Counted from the stretch's first letter, positions 26,310-35,203 are shown. The stretch is DNA of 64,000 bases from Paenibacillus sp. HWE-109 (GCF_022163125.1 NZ_CP091881.1:4960001-5024000), one strand, 5' to 3'. The notes: generated from the letters alone by a model not told the origin. Program-made: numbers and translations.

Positions 26310-26555
26310 ATGTACACATCTCCTGAAACTATAATTTTATTTCTTATTGTAAAGAATCTAAGGCACGAAATCAACCTTTGTCCATGGAACCTTCGTAAAC
26401 ATATCTTGACGCAAACAAAGTACGTAAGTCTTGCTAATTCATGGCCTGAACTTTAAAATACATAGTAGTGAAAACAATTGACACTAAATACAGGCTGGTT
26501 ACTTACTTACCTCTACGTTAGTGTCGGGTATTATACATTGAAAGGAAGCGAACTT

Positions 26556-26915
26556 ATGTCAACCCTAGAGAATGAAAAAGTCGCTCCACTCAGCAACTAT
26601 ATTCCGAAAGTACCCAAAGAAATTGAATGCTCCATTGAACGCACACTTGAAGTAATTGGCGGCAAATGGGCATTTCTCGTGCTGCGAGAATTGTTTTGCG
26701 GAACGAAGCGATTCGGTGAACTGCAGCGCCAAGTCACTGGCATTAGTCCCAAGTCATTGACAGATATTCTCAGGCACCTGGAAGAGCATGGGGTCTTGGA
26801 AAGAATGGCTTACCCTACTGTGCCTGTTACGGTCGAGTATACGCTGACACCAAAAGGCGAGGATTTGCATCAAATATTAAAAGAAATGAAGCTATGGTCA
26901 GCAAAATGGACATAA
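26556..26915 (+). CDS. HxlR-family winged-helix regulator
   Basis: 119 residues from the ATG preceded by AAAGGAAG. The family core is clear: ECSIERTLEVIGGKWAFLVL (about 23-42), RFGELQRQVTGISPKSLTDI, LRHLEEHGVLER and YTLTPKGEDL. The Cys before the first core helix is the position used for redox or electrophile sensing by YodB/HypR-type members, so it could sense quinones or disulfide stress. A TTGACA lies at about 26478. The target gene is not obvious; the co-directional methionine aminopeptidase starts 31 bases downstream. Confidence 0.9.
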   Translation: MSTLENEKVAPLSNYIPKVPKEIECSIERTLEVIGGKWAFLVLRELFCGTKRFGELQRQVTGISPKSLTDILRHLEEHGVLERMAYPTVPVTVEYTLTPKGEDLHQILKEMKLWSAKWT

Positions 26916-26946
26916 TGTAAGAATACCGTCAGAGGAGTGGAACGTC

Positions 26947-27696
26947 ATGATTACCATCAAGACCAAAGAACAAATTGAAAAAATGGGCAGAGCCGGCCGT
27001 ATTCTGGCTGATTGCCACAAAGAAATCGCTAAAATGATTCGCCCAGGCATCACCACCTGGGAAATTGATCAGTTCGTCGAGAGCTTTCTAGCCAACAACG
27101 GTGCTACACCAGAGCAAAAGGGCTATCATGGTTATCAATATGCGACATGCGCTTCCGTCAACGACGTGATTTGCCATGGTTTTCCGAAAAAAGAACCGCT
27201 TCAAGACGGCGATATTGTCACTATTGATATGGTTGTTCGTATAGACGGCTGGTTGGCTGATTCTGCTTGGTCCTATGCAGTCGGAACCATCTCGCCGATC
27301 GCTGAGAAATTATTGAACGTCACGAAGGAATCACTCTACAAAGGGATTGAGAAAGCCATCCCCGGAAATCGCATCGGCGATGTGTCCCATGCCATTCAAG
27401 CGTACGCCGAAGCACAAGGCTTCTCCGTTGTCAGAGATTTTATCGGACACGGCATCGGCTCCGAAATGCATGAAGAACCGCAAGTCCCTCACTATGGACC
27501 TGCCGGCAAAGGCCCGCGCATTAAGGAAGGGATGGTATTTACGATTGAGCCAATGTTGAATGTCGGGAAATACCATTCCAAGGTCGATGCCGATGGGTGG
27601 ACAGCCAGAACTTATGACGGCAGCCTATCTGCCCAATATGAGCATACGATTGCCATTACAAGTGAAGGCCCGATTATTTTAACCGAACAATCATGA
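26947..27696 (+). CDS. map: Type I methionine aminopeptidase
   Basis: 249 residues. It removes the initiator Met from new proteins. All five metal ligands can be placed: Asp in TIDMVV (about 96), Asp in LADSAW (about 107), His in GHGIGSEMHEEP (about 171), Glu in FTIEPM (about 203) and Glu in QYEHTIAI (about 234). The substrate His is in ICHGFP (about 78). The N-terminus begins MITIKTKEQIEKMGRAGR as is usual. The RBS is AGAGGAGTGG. This is probably a second, stand-alone copy because it is not in the secY-adk-map ribosomal cluster; a second copy cannot be shown from this window. Confidence 0.95.
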   Translation: MITIKTKEQIEKMGRAGRILADCHKEIAKMIRPGITTWEIDQFVESFLANNGATPEQKGYHGYQYATCASVNDVICHGFPKKEPLQDGDIVTIDMVVRIDGWLADSAWSYAVGTISPIAEKLLNVTKESLYKGIEKAIPGNRIGDVSHAIQAYAEAQGFSVVRDFIGHGIGSEMHEEPQVPHYGPAGKGPRIKEGMVFTIEPMLNVGKYHSKVDADGWTARTYDGSLSAQYEHTIAITSEGPIILTEQS

Positions 27697-27712
27697 TGCC
27701 GGAGGAACATGC

Positions 27713-28825
27713 ATGCTTTCTTTTTACAGGAAATATTGGAGGACAGCCTTTGACATTGCTCTCATTGTTCTAACTGTATATCTATTCATGCTGCTATTCA
27801 GCTACTTATACCGCATCGCAACGCCTATCTTTCTGGCTCTGATCATTTTTATGATGATCGAGCCTTTCGCTAGGTTTTTGCATCGCAAAGGAATGCGCAA
27901 GTCAATAGCATCCGCCATTTCCACGCTGCTGTTTGTCTTGATCATTTTGGGTGCATTGGCAGGTGCCGTCGTTATTTTTACCAGTCAAATCATGAGTCTT
28001 GTTGATAAAGTTGATGATTATCAGGCTATTTTCAATGATCAAATTGTACATAAAATCAGTGAATTGAATGATCGCTTCCAAACACTGCCGCCCGATGTCA
28101 TCACCAAAGCCAAAGACTATGCCGGACAATTCGCTGGCAACGCCTCCAAATTCATCATTGCCGTTCTTTCTGGCCTGGTGACGAAACTTACCTCATTCTC
28201 GACCTTTATGTTTAATTTTATCGTCGGCATCATCTTGGCGTACTTCCTCAGTATCGAAATTGATTCTTGGAAACGCATTGCCGGTGAAAAGACGCCCAAA
28301 ACCTTCAAATCCGTCTTCTTTTTCCTCAAGGAGAACGTGGTGAAAGGCATTGTATCTTACATAAAAGCACAATCCAAACTGATTACGTTGACGTTCGTCG
28401 TTGTCTTCATTGCTTTACTCTCTCTGGGCGTCAACAACGCCTTCTCCATCTCGCTCTTGTCAGCCATCTTTGATGTGCTGCCGTTACTGGGCGTGTCGAC
28501 CTTGTTCATCCCATGGATCATCTATCTCTTCATTGTTGGTCAAACGACATTGGCAATCTGGCTCAGCGCCATCTTGCTTGTCGTGATTCTTGTCAGACAA
28601 ATCATGGAGCCTAAGATTACCGGGGAATCCTTGGGGGTATCGGCTTTTACAACTTTAGCCTTTATGATTCTCTCGCTTTCTCTGTTTGGAATTGCAGGCG
28701 TGATTCTCTCCCCTGTCCTGATCATCTTGATTAAAGCCTTACATACGCAAGGATATTTACAGCGCTGGATTCGCAAGCCTGAAGATGAATACGTCGAAGG
28801 CCGACTTCCCTACGACGGACCTTAA
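27713..28825 (+). CDS. AI-2E-family membrane permease
   Basis: 370 residues with about seven to eight hydrophobic helices. A cytoplasmic or external loop follows the third helix (VDDYQAIFNDQIVHKISEL), and the C-terminal motif EPKITGESLGVSAFTTLAFM (about 300-319) is diagnostic for this family (formerly UPF0118). Members export small molecules or ions, such as autoinducer 2 or Na+; the cargo here is unknown. GGAGG precedes the ATG by 7 bases and the gene begins 16 bases after the aminopeptidase stop, so they form an operon ending at a strong bidirectional terminator. Confidence 0.92.
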   Translation: MLSFYRKYWRTAFDIALIVLTVYLFMLLFSYLYRIATPIFLALIIFMMIEPFARFLHRKGMRKSIASAISTLLFVLIILGALAGAVVIFTSQIMSLVDKVDDYQAIFNDQIVHKISELNDRFQTLPPDVITKAKDYAGQFAGNASKFIIAVLSGLVTKLTSFSTFMFNFIVGIILAYFLSIEIDSWKRIAGEKTPKTFKSVFFFLKENVVKGIVSYIKAQSKLITLTFVVVFIALLSLGVNNAFSISLLSAIFDVLPLLGVSTLFIPWIIYLFIVGQTTLAIWLSAILLVVILVRQIMEPKITGESLGVSAFTTLAFMILSLSLFGIAGVILSPVLIILIKALHTQGYLQRWIRKPEDEYVEGRLPYDGP

Positions 28826-28832
28826 ATGAACA

Positions 28833-28878
28833 AGAGCCTTGAGATTCGGTTCCATAACCGGAGATCAAGGCTCTTATT
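28833..28878. terminator. Bidirectional terminator
   Basis: AGAGCCTTGA and TCAAGGCTCT arms, extended by GAxTTCGGTT/AACCGGAGA pairing, lie between convergent genes. Confidence 0.9.
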
Positions 28879-29661
28879 CTATACACGGTGTCTGCTGCGG
28901 TAGACCGATGGCGCCATGCCGATCTTCTGCGTGAAGACGCGGCTCAAATAAAAACCATTCTCATACCCGCACTTCGCGGCTATGGCTTCCAAGGTTAAGG
29001 CCGATCCCTCGAGGAGATGCCGCGCTCGCGTAAGGCGAATTTCATTCAGAAATTCGGACGGTGTCTGAGCAAAGGCCCGGCGGAATTTGCGGGTAAATTG
29101 AACAGCGGTCAGACCAAGGCTTACAGCCACATCCAACATGGATAAGCGTTCGTAGGCATGCTCCAGTAGAAACCTCCGCGCATCCTCCATGAGCTCATCC
29201 GATTCAGAAATCTTGTCATCGCTTAGCGCCCGCTCCATGGCAACGATACGAATCAGATCATTCACCATATGCTGTCTATGCATCGTGCTCTCTTCGTCCC
29301 AACCCTGCAGTTGTCTTAGATAGCGATAATTGGAGAGTAATCGATCTTTATCTTGAATCGACAGCTTGCCAGCCCAATCGCCTTCTTCCTCTGCGCTTCG
29401 TTCTGACAGCCACATAAACTGCAAGAAATGAAAGGAAAGGGGCTCCAATGTTTGGCGATGGAAAGCTGTTTGAGGTGGACATAGCACCAAATCTCCGAAA
29501 CTGGCTTCACCTTGATGCTCACCTATTCGATAAGCAAACCGACCTTCTTCTACCGCAAATAGCGTCCAAAGCGGGTAATCATCTACCTCCAACATGAACT
29601 CCGTCTTCTTATGCCAGTATACATGCCCAAGAAGCTTCAATGACAGATCGTGAGAGCGCAT
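28879..29661 (-). CDS. AraC-family transcriptional regulator
   Basis: 260 residues. The N-terminal part (1-150) is a cupin-like sensing fold. The C-terminal two HTH motifs are clear: LSMLDVAVSLGLTAVQFTRK (about 176-195) and LEAIAAKCGYENGFYLSRVF (about 225-244), followed by the family-typical GMAPSVYRSRHR. It is divergent from the FAD-oxidoreductase gene, with 123 bp between the starts, so it probably controls that gene in response to its substrate. GGGGGAGG precedes the ATG. It might also regulate the direct-repeat elements at 0-13 kb, but nothing here links them. Confidence 0.92.
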   Translation of the reverse strand: MRSHDLSLKLLGHVYWHKKTEFMLEVDDYPLWTLFAVEEGRFAYRIGEHQGEASFGDLVLCPPQTAFHRQTLEPLSFHFLQFMWLSERSAEEEGDWAGKLSIQDKDRLLSNYRYLRQLQGWDEESTMHRQHMVNDLIRIVAMERALSDDKISESDELMEDARRFLLEHAYERLSMLDVAVSLGLTAVQFTRKFRRAFAQTPSEFLNEIRLTRARHLLEGSALTLEAIAAKCGYENGFYLSRVFTQKIGMAPSVYRSRHRV

Positions 29662-29784
29662 CCAACCGCCTCCCCCATAATGAAATAAAGTATATGCTTA
29701 TTGTAACTCTCTGCATGTTCATTGGGAATCATTTATTTTATGATGAAATCAAATACATTCCATTCAACAGCGAGGTGCTTAGTT

Positions 29785-32031
29785 ATGAAACATGAAATCG
29801 TATCATCCGATATTACCGTAGTTGGCGGCGGTCTAGCAGGCGTTTGCGCGGCTGTTGCAGCAGCCCGATTAGGTCAAACTGTCTCTCTTGTTCAAAATCG
29901 TCCGGTACTTGGCGGAAACGCCAGCAGTGAAGTTCGCGTGTGGGTGTGCGGCGCCACTTCCCATGGTGTACACCGCAATGCGCGTGAAACTGGCATTATG
30001 GGTGAGATGTTCGTCGAAAATCAGTACCGCAATATCGATGGAAACCCTTATATCTGGGATCTGATTGTGCTTGAAAAAGTGAAAGCAGAAAAGAATATTA
30101 CGCTTTTCTTAAACACAGATGTTCATGAAGTTGATGCAGATGGGGATGAACACAGCCGCACGATTCGATCCGTCACAGGCTGGATGATGGGGTCTGAACG
30201 TCGGATTCACTTTGACAGCCGCGTTTACCTAGACTGCACGGGGGATGGCCTTGTAGGCTTCTTGGCAGGCGCCAAGTTTCGTATTGGCCGCGAAGCCCAA
30301 GAGGAATTCAACGAAGAATGGGCTCCGCTTGTCGAAGATGATATCACGCTCGGAAGTACGCTGTTGTTCTACACCAAGGATGCTGGCCGTCCGGTTAAAT
30401 ATATCGCACCTAGCTTCGCCAAAGATATCACACAGACTTCAATCCCCATGAAACGTGTCATTCGCAGCGGGGATAATGGCTGTTCGTATTGGTGGATTGA
30501 ATGGGGCGGTGAACTGGATACTGTTCATGATAATGAACGCATTCGCGACGAATTGTCCTCCGTTATTTACGGGATATGGAATTACATCAAAAATTCCGGT
30601 CAATTCGACAGCGACAATCTCACGCTCGAATGGATCGGTTCCTTGCCAGGCAAGCGGGAATATCGTCGTTTCGTTGGGGACTACGTGCTGAATCAGAACG
30701 ATGTTATCGCCCAGGAACTGTTCGCTGACCGCGTTGCTTTCGGCGGTTGGTCCATTGACCTGCATCCGCCGCAAGGCATGTATGCCACTGTGAGCGGCTC
30801 GAAACATATGCATATGGATGGCAGCTACCATATTCCTTTCCGCTCGCTCTACTCCGTCAACGTGACGAATATGTTGATGGCAGGACGCAATATCAGCGCG
30901 TCCCACGTGGCCTTCGGCACTACGCGCGTCATGGCAACCTGCGCTGTCATCGGCGAAGCCGCCGGCACGGGAGCCGCTCTTTGCGCGGCGAAGGGCATCT
31001 CGCCTCGCGAGCTGCACGACGGCCACCTGGGCGAGCTGCAGCAAACGCTGCTGCGCCAGGACGCTGCTGTGCTCGGCCTGAAGAACGCGGATGCAGCCGA
31101 TCTCGTGCGCAGCGCGGCCGCCGTGAGCGCATCCAGCACGCTGACCCAGCTTGCGCTGGAGCAATCTGCGTCTAGCCTGGCATTGGATACGCACATCGCT
31201 TTACTCTTGCCGGTAGATCCATTCATAGAAGGCGTAGAACTGCTCTTAGACGCTTCGGAAGCTACTGAGCTGACTGTTGAGCTTTGGAGCACAGGAAAGC
31301 CGCAGAACTACGTTCCTGCTAGTCTGGTGAGTTCCATCCAAGTTGCTGTCCCGCAAGGATCACAGCAATGGGTGACGGCTCCGCTTGCGTGGCACCCGGA
31401 AACGGCACAGAATGCTTTTATTATTCTGAAAAGCAATCCCGCTGTTTCTGTTCATCAATCCGCCCAACCGCAAACTGGGGTCCATTCATTCGCCTACGGC
31501 AGCGAGAAGTCGGCTGATTTCGGCGATATGCATCATCACCAGCCCGTGGTAGACTGGCGTCAGTACCAATTCGTTCGAAGCCCGATCTGCTTCCGCTTGC
31601 TCTCGCCTACGGAGGCATTTGCACCAGATAAAGCTTCTGATGGCTATAAGCGTCCTTATGGCGGACCTCATGCTTGGTCATCAACTTCCTTACAAGTCTC
31701 CAAGCCCGAATGGCTTGAAGTGAGTTGGACAGAGGCTGTCCATATCCAGAGCGTGCATCTCACATTCAATGATGATGTCAATGAGGATTTAATTAACTTG
31801 CATCATCATCGAACAGAATTTGAAATCATTCCGGAACTGGTCAAATCTTATAAATTGCAAGCCTTCAAGAGTGGCGAGTGGACGACCGTAGCAGAAGGAA
31901 CTAACAATCACACTCGGCATCATGTTCATGCGCTGACAGCCCCTGTGACAACGGATCGAATCCGTGTTCTTATTGAGGCTACGAATGGCTCTGAGCGAGC
32001 TGAGATCGTGGAAATTCGCTGCTACAGTTAA
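29785..32031 (+). CDS. FAD-dependent oxidoreductase with discoidin-like C-terminus
   Basis: 748 residues from the ATG at 29785 (GAGGTG site upstream); the frame is open 63 bases further 5' without a better start. The FAD motif is VVGGGLAGVCAAVAAARLG (about 13-31), then GGNASSEVRV, typical of the PF12831 oxidoreductases found beside sugar catabolism genes. MAGRNISASHVAFGTTRVM (about 373-391) forms the second conserved block. Residues about 600-748 form a beta-sandwich resembling F5/8 type C sugar-binding modules (DKASDGYKRPYGG, WLEVSWTEAVHIQSVHL). A GC-rich patch spans 30950-31190. It probably oxidises a sugar derivative. Confidence 0.85.
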   Translation: MKHEIVSSDITVVGGGLAGVCAAVAAARLGQTVSLVQNRPVLGGNASSEVRVWVCGATSHGVHRNARETGIMGEMFVENQYRNIDGNPYIWDLIVLEKVKAEKNITLFLNTDVHEVDADGDEHSRTIRSVTGWMMGSERRIHFDSRVYLDCTGDGLVGFLAGAKFRIGREAQEEFNEEWAPLVEDDITLGSTLLFYTKDAGRPVKYIAPSFAKDITQTSIPMKRVIRSGDNGCSYWWIEWGGELDTVHDNERIRDELSSVIYGIWNYIKNSGQFDSDNLTLEWIGSLPGKREYRRFVGDYVLNQNDVIAQELFADRVAFGGWSIDLHPPQGMYATVSGSKHMHMDGSYHIPFRSLYSVNVTNMLMAGRNISASHVAFGTTRVMATCAVIGEAAGTGAALCAAKGISPRELHDGHLGELQQTLLRQDAAVLGLKNADAADLVRSAAAVSASSTLTQLALEQSASSLALDTHIALLLPVDPFIEGVELLLDASEATELTVELWSTGKPQNYVPASLVSSIQVAVPQGSQQWVTAPLAWHPETAQNAFIILKSNPAVSVHQSAQPQTGVHSFAYGSEKSADFGDMHHHQPVVDWRQYQFVRSPICFRLLSPTEAFAPDKASDGYKRPYGGPHAWSSTSLQVSKPEWLEVSWTEAVHIQSVHLTFNDDVNEDLINLHHHRTEFEIIPELVKSYKLQAFKSGEWTTVAEGTNNHTRHHVHALTAPVTTDRIRVLIEATNGSERAEIVEIRCYS

Positions 32032-32101
32032 TCTGGATGCTCTAGATGCTAAGCTTGCGTTTTACAGGGCAGACGATTATGATAAATATAATTGAAAGTT
32101 A

Positions 32102-32172
32102 ATGTGTAACTGGCGGAACATGGATATCCATGGGGAAGCACATTGATGCATATGCCGTACGCCTGGGCAGAG
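32102..32172 (+). promoter_or_regulatory. ZTP (pfl) riboswitch upstream of folD
   Basis: The RNA shows GTAACTGGCGGAAC, a GGATATCC-containing stem, GGGGAAGCAC, and the closing CCGTACGCCTGGGCA, which match the conserved parts of the ZTP/pfl motif, known upstream of folD and purine genes. ZTP accumulates when 10-formyl-tetrahydrofolate is short and turns such genes on. A candidate promoter, TTGCGT (32055) with TATGAT (32078) at 17-bp spacing, lies just upstream; TATAAT at 32087 is an alternative -10. Confidence 0.9.
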
Positions 32173-32207
32173 GTAAGGGGAGTTATCCCCTTGCCTCTTT
32201 GTGTTTT
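32169..32207 (+). terminator. ZTP riboswitch expression-platform terminator
   Basis: AGAGGTAAGGGGA and TCCCCTTGCCTCT arms (one mismatch) with a GTTA loop and a TTTGTGTTTTT tail. Its first arm overlaps the aptamer's end, so ligand binding can stop it forming. Confidence 0.92.
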
Positions 32208-32235
32208 TATCATCCATTCGAAGGGTTGTGGCAAG

Positions 32236-33081
32236 ATGAATTCTGACAAATTGTTATTGGACGGTACCCGCGTTGCCCGTCAGATCCAACAAGATTTAGC
32301 CATTAGAGTCAGCCAATTAGCGGCAAAAGGCATCCAGCCCTGTCTGGTTACCATCCTGGTTGGTGATGATCCGTCTTCGGAAACCTATGTGCGCATGAAA
32401 GGCAATGCCTGCCGTCGTTTGGGGATTCAATCCAGACGCATTCATCTCGCGCAAACGACGACAACGGAAGAACTTATTGCTGTCATCCATGAAATGAACC
32501 AAGATTCCTACGTTCATGGCATTCTCTTGCAGCATCCGGTTCCGCCTCAAATTGACGAAAGAGCCGCCTTTGAAGCCATTAGTATTCATAAAGATGTGGA
32601 TGGCGTTACGATGCTGGGCTTTGCGCAAAATGCTTTTGGCGAAGCCAGCTTTCCTTCCTGTACCCCTGCGGCGATCCTAGCCATATTGGAAGATTATCAA
32701 ATCCCTATCGAAGGCAAGCATGCCGTCGTTATTGGCCGCAGCCCAATTCTTGGCAAGCCTGTTTCCCTAATGCTTTTGAACCGAAACGCAACGGTCACCA
32801 TCTGTCATTCCAGGACAGTCGGTCTCGATCATATCGTTGGATTAGCAGATATTCTCGTTGCTGCAGTAGGCAAACCAGCCTTTGTTCAAGGATCTTGGAT
32901 CAAAGAAGGCGCCATTGTGATTGATGCCGGATACAATGCAGGGAATATCGGCGATGTCGATTATGAGGCTTGTCTCACGAAGTCGAGTGCGATTACACCT
33001 GTTCCAGGCGGCGTAGGTCCGGTAACCATAGCCATGCTGCTCAAGCACACCGTGGATGCGGCCGAAAAGGTAGGCCAGTAA
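32236..33081 (+). CDS. folD: Bifunctional methylenetetrahydrofolate dehydrogenase/cyclohydrolase
   Basis: 281 residues from the ATG after the terminator; the longer open frame upstream only runs through the riboswitch. FolD oxidises 5,10-methylene-THF to methenyl-THF and hydrolyses it to 10-formyl-THF for purine and formyl-Met synthesis. Visible motifs: the catalytic Lys in SETYVRMKGNACRRLG (about 54), HGILLQHPVP (about 95), the KDVDGVT block and the NADP-site VIGRSPILGKP (about 165), then the C-terminal PVPGGVGPVTIAMLLKHT. The start site has only a weak RBS (AAGGG, 10 bases away). Confidence 0.97.
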   Translation: MNSDKLLLDGTRVARQIQQDLAIRVSQLAAKGIQPCLVTILVGDDPSSETYVRMKGNACRRLGIQSRRIHLAQTTTTEELIAVIHEMNQDSYVHGILLQHPVPPQIDERAAFEAISIHKDVDGVTMLGFAQNAFGEASFPSCTPAAILAILEDYQIPIEGKHAVVIGRSPILGKPVSLMLLNRNATVTICHSRTVGLDHIVGLADILVAAVGKPAFVQGSWIKEGAIVIDAGYNAGNIGDVDYEACLTKSSAITPVPGGVGPVTIAMLLKHTVDAAEKVGQ

Positions 33082-33212
33082 CCATCGTGCGACATTATTT
33101 TCTTTTTAAAATAGGTCTTAATAACCCTTGTTTAACCTAACATGGTGTGTTATATTAAAAGTGCGACAAATCAAGGTTTTCACTTCAAAAAGTTGACATA
33201 GGAGTGATGAAA

Positions 33213-33392
33213 ATGGGCCAAAAATCCATTCAAATCTCGCAAGGTGAAGAAGTTATTCGCGTAGAGATGACTGTTAAGGAAGCGCTTGCTTTAACTGGAG
33301 CCAAATTTAGTCAGAACCACAAGCTAGAAACAGATGCCATCAAGAAGCTAAAACAAACATTGGAAGACAAGCTGCTCACTCCCAACCATTAA
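33213..33392 (+). CDS. Small protein (59 aa), unknown
   Basis: MGQKSIQISQGEEVIRVEMT begins a hydrophilic protein with an N-terminal beta pair and a C-terminal helix (LETDAIKKLKQTLEDKLL). AGGAG stands 8 bases before this ATG, which is preferred over two start codons within 9 bases upstream. A hairpin terminator follows. No family is recognised. Confidence 0.65.
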   Translation: MGQKSIQISQGEEVIRVEMTVKEALALTGAKFSQNHKLETDAIKKLKQTLEDKLLTPNH

Positions 33393-33416
33393 TTGTATAG
33401 ATCTATTCGGCTTATC

Positions 33417-33462
33417 GCCCTGACTGACGATGTCTATCGTCTGGCAGGGCTTTTATTTTTTT
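33417..33462 (+). terminator. Terminator of the 59-aa gene
   Basis: GCCCTGACTGACGAT and ATCGTCTGGCAGGGC form a long stem with a short loop, followed by TTTTATTTTTTT. Confidence 0.92.
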
Positions 33463-33534
33463 ATCGTATCAAATTCCTTCGAATGCTCATAATAATCTCG
33501 CACTCCCAAAACGTACATCAAGAGGTGAAATACA

Positions 33535-33624
33535 ATGTCTGAAGGTCATAAACAGCAAGGACAAGGCAGCAAAAACACTACAACACGCACACAGGATCAG
33601 AAAAGCGGAAAAGGTCATAAATAA
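33535..33624 (+). CDS. 29-aa hydrophilic peptide (SASP-like composition)
   Basis: MSEGHKQQGQGSKNTTTRTQ and then DQKSGKGHK. AAGAGGTG lies 8 bases before the ATG. It is rich in Gln, Lys, Gly and Thr with no hydrophobic core, like the very small acid-soluble spore proteins of endospore formers; sequence identity to a named one was not established. It is 23 bases before another small gene with a strong RBS. Confidence 0.5.
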   Translation: MSEGHKQQGQGSKNTTTRTQDQKSGKGHK

Positions 33625-33647
33625 GCACACAATGAGGAGGTCAACCC

Positions 33648-33848
33648 ATGCTAGATCAGCTAGAAAGTAATTACGATTGCGCCAATGCTGGTTCTGACCT
33701 GCATCAGCTCAAACAAGAACTTGAACAATTCCAGAGTCAATCTGCCGGTTCTGGCAACGAGCGTGATGAGCATCGCAACCGACTGGAAAATCAAATCCGC
33801 TTTATTGAAAATAAGTGCTCCATCACGCGCGAACATAACCCGCAATAA
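33648..33848 (+). CDS. Small coiled-coil protein (66 aa), unknown
   Basis: MLDQLESNYDCANAGSDLHQ followed by a mostly helical Gln/Glu-rich sequence (LKQELEQFQSQ, RLENQIRFIENKC) with heptad-like spacing. GAGGAGG stands 7-8 bases before the ATG. It follows the 29-aa ORF closely, so both may be on one transcript ending at 33889. Two cysteines could allow a disulfide. Confidence 0.7.
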   Translation: MLDQLESNYDCANAGSDLHQLKQELEQFQSQSAGSGNERDEHRNRLENQIRFIENKCSITREHNPQ

Positions 33849-33851
33849 GCG

Positions 33852-33889
33852 AAAAGTCCATGGCTCCTTTTGGGAAGCATGGACTTTTT
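33852..33889 (+). terminator. Terminator between convergent small genes
   Basis: AAAAGTCCATG and CATGGACTTTTT arms; it probably serves both directions. Confidence 0.9.
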
Positions 33890-33891
33890 CA

Positions 33892-34101
33892 TTAGTTTAA
33901 TTTGCGTCTTGTCAAAATACACGGAACCCCTTTACCCATAGCCCCCGGCTGAGACATTAAAGATAAATAACGAAGTCCCCTTGTGCAAGGTGTCTTGCAA
34001 ACGGCGCAAGTGGACGATTCTACCATTCTCATCGTGTACTGCACTCTGGATGACAGTTCCTTCTTCTTGGATACCTTGCCCTTCCCTTTAGGTGGTGCCA
34101 T
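33892..34101 (-). CDS. Small basic protein with a CxxC pair (69 aa)
   Basis: Begins MAPPKGKGKVSKKKELSSRV, using the ATG that has GGGAGG 7 bases upstream. Residues 31-38 hold CAVCKTPC, a possible zinc knuckle, and a further Cys lies near the C-terminus (GVPCILTRRK). The Lys-rich N-terminus suggests nucleic-acid contact. No named family is recognised. Confidence 0.65.
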   Translation of the reverse strand: MAPPKGKGKVSKKKELSSRVQYTMRMVESSTCAVCKTPCTRGLRYLSLMSQPGAMGKGVPCILTRRKLN

Positions 34102-34191
34102 ATTCACGCCTCCCAACAATTTCCTCCCTTCAGTATATGAAGCTTGGTCGGAACGGTTCTTGGGGGGCAAGGTCAAGTTCAAGCTACTTGT

Positions 34192-35082
34192 CTAACGACT
34201 GACAGCTTGCAAATCCAAAGCAGTTAATAGAATCGGCACTATTTCAAAATAGAGGGAAGAAAATGTTTCTATTGGCAGGGGATTCTCCCCATAGCCGACT
34301 TCAATCGTGAAACCGGGCTTGCGAAACTGTTGGATATACCAGTCCTTGTAGCCTGCGTCACTTTCTGACAGCTTAACAGCTTTATAGTTGCTTGCGAGCG
34401 ACAATCGCTCCGCATAAGATTCAGACTCTGGGGGTTCATAGCCGCGATAATTCCAATATATTTCTCTACCTTGCGTATGTAAGGCCAAGACGAGTTCGAA
34501 AGCGTGATTCTCCGTAAATTGGGCCATCGCCGCAGCCTCCGGCTCAGTCAGTGGGGCTTCCCCGCCGTAATCCCGCTCCCCCGGTCCCAATTCACCTCTG
34601 CGGGCAGCCTCCTCTTCCCAATGTGCCGGGAACTGGTCATTCAAATCTACCCCGCGGATATTCGCTTTCCAATTGCTGAAATCCATGCATCCGCCGTTCC
34701 ACTCCAGCAATATCTCACGGTACGGATGTTCTTCCGCTACACCTTGCAGAACGAGATCCACGCCATCGGGGTTCACCATCGGGACTATCCATAAGGAATA
34801 CTCGGCAAGAAGCCGTCTAATATTGCTGCCCTGCCATGCCGTACCTCTGGCATAAGCGCAAGCCAGATCCTCCACAAACTGCATCAGCAGCGGTGTCGTA
34901 ATCCACTCATTTGCATGAAACGCTGCATTCATATGCAGTTCTCTCGCACCCTCACCGATTCGCAGGGCAGGTATAGGTTTCCCCATGACACTTTGACCGA
35001 TCATTTCAAAATGCAGAAAAGGATATATCTTGCCAAGTCGATTCAATTCCTCCCAAAGTGTTGCATATCCGTATCCTAACAC
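34192..35082 (-). CDS. M14-family zinc carboxypeptidase (gamma-D-glutamyl-diaminopimelate peptidase type)
   Basis: 296 residues from a GTG with GAGGTG close by. Zinc ligands are His and Glu in FHANEWITTP (about 55-58) and His in LALHTQGREIYW (about 202); the catalytic Glu is in FTIEVGYGENPLP (about 262). NPDGVDLV and RGVDLNDQFP are the usual substrate-site motifs. The catalytic domain resembles that of endopeptidase I/YqgT, which cuts wall peptides, but no LysM repeats or signal peptide are present. It may therefore recycle muropeptides in the cytoplasm or forespore. It lies 121 bp from the glutamate racemase gene on the same strand, another cell-wall gene. Confidence 0.9.
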   Translation of the reverse strand: MLGYGYATLWEELNRLGKIYPFLHFEMIGQSVMGKPIPALRIGEGARELHMNAAFHANEWITTPLLMQFVEDLACAYARGTAWQGSNIRRLLAEYSLWIVPMVNPDGVDLVLQGVAEEHPYREILLEWNGGCMDFSNWKANIRGVDLNDQFPAHWEEEAARRGELGPGERDYGGEAPLTEPEAAAMAQFTENHAFELVLALHTQGREIYWNYRGYEPPESESYAERLSLASNYKAVKLSESDAGYKDWYIQQFRKPGFTIEVGYGENPLPIETFSSLYFEIVPILLTALDLQAVSR

Positions 35083-35167
35083 ACGACCACCTCACAGCTC
35101 AGTTATCTACTTCGTAGGATATGAATATGCCGTCAACCTTAGAATCATGAGGCATCACCAACAAAGC

Positions 35168-35192
35168 AAAATAGACCCAATCGGGTCTATTT
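35168..35192 (-). terminator. Terminator after the glutamate racemase gene
   Basis: AAATAGACCC and GGGTCTATTT arms with a short loop, 11 bases after the stop codon. Confidence 0.85.
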
Positions 35193-35203
35193 CGCTCGTT
35201 CAA

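Noticed and set aside
30439..31194. 251-codon minus-strand open frame opposite the FAD oxidoreductase gene
   Set aside because: It is a result of high G/C codon third positions in the real gene; Arg/Ala/His-rich with no family and no start signal.
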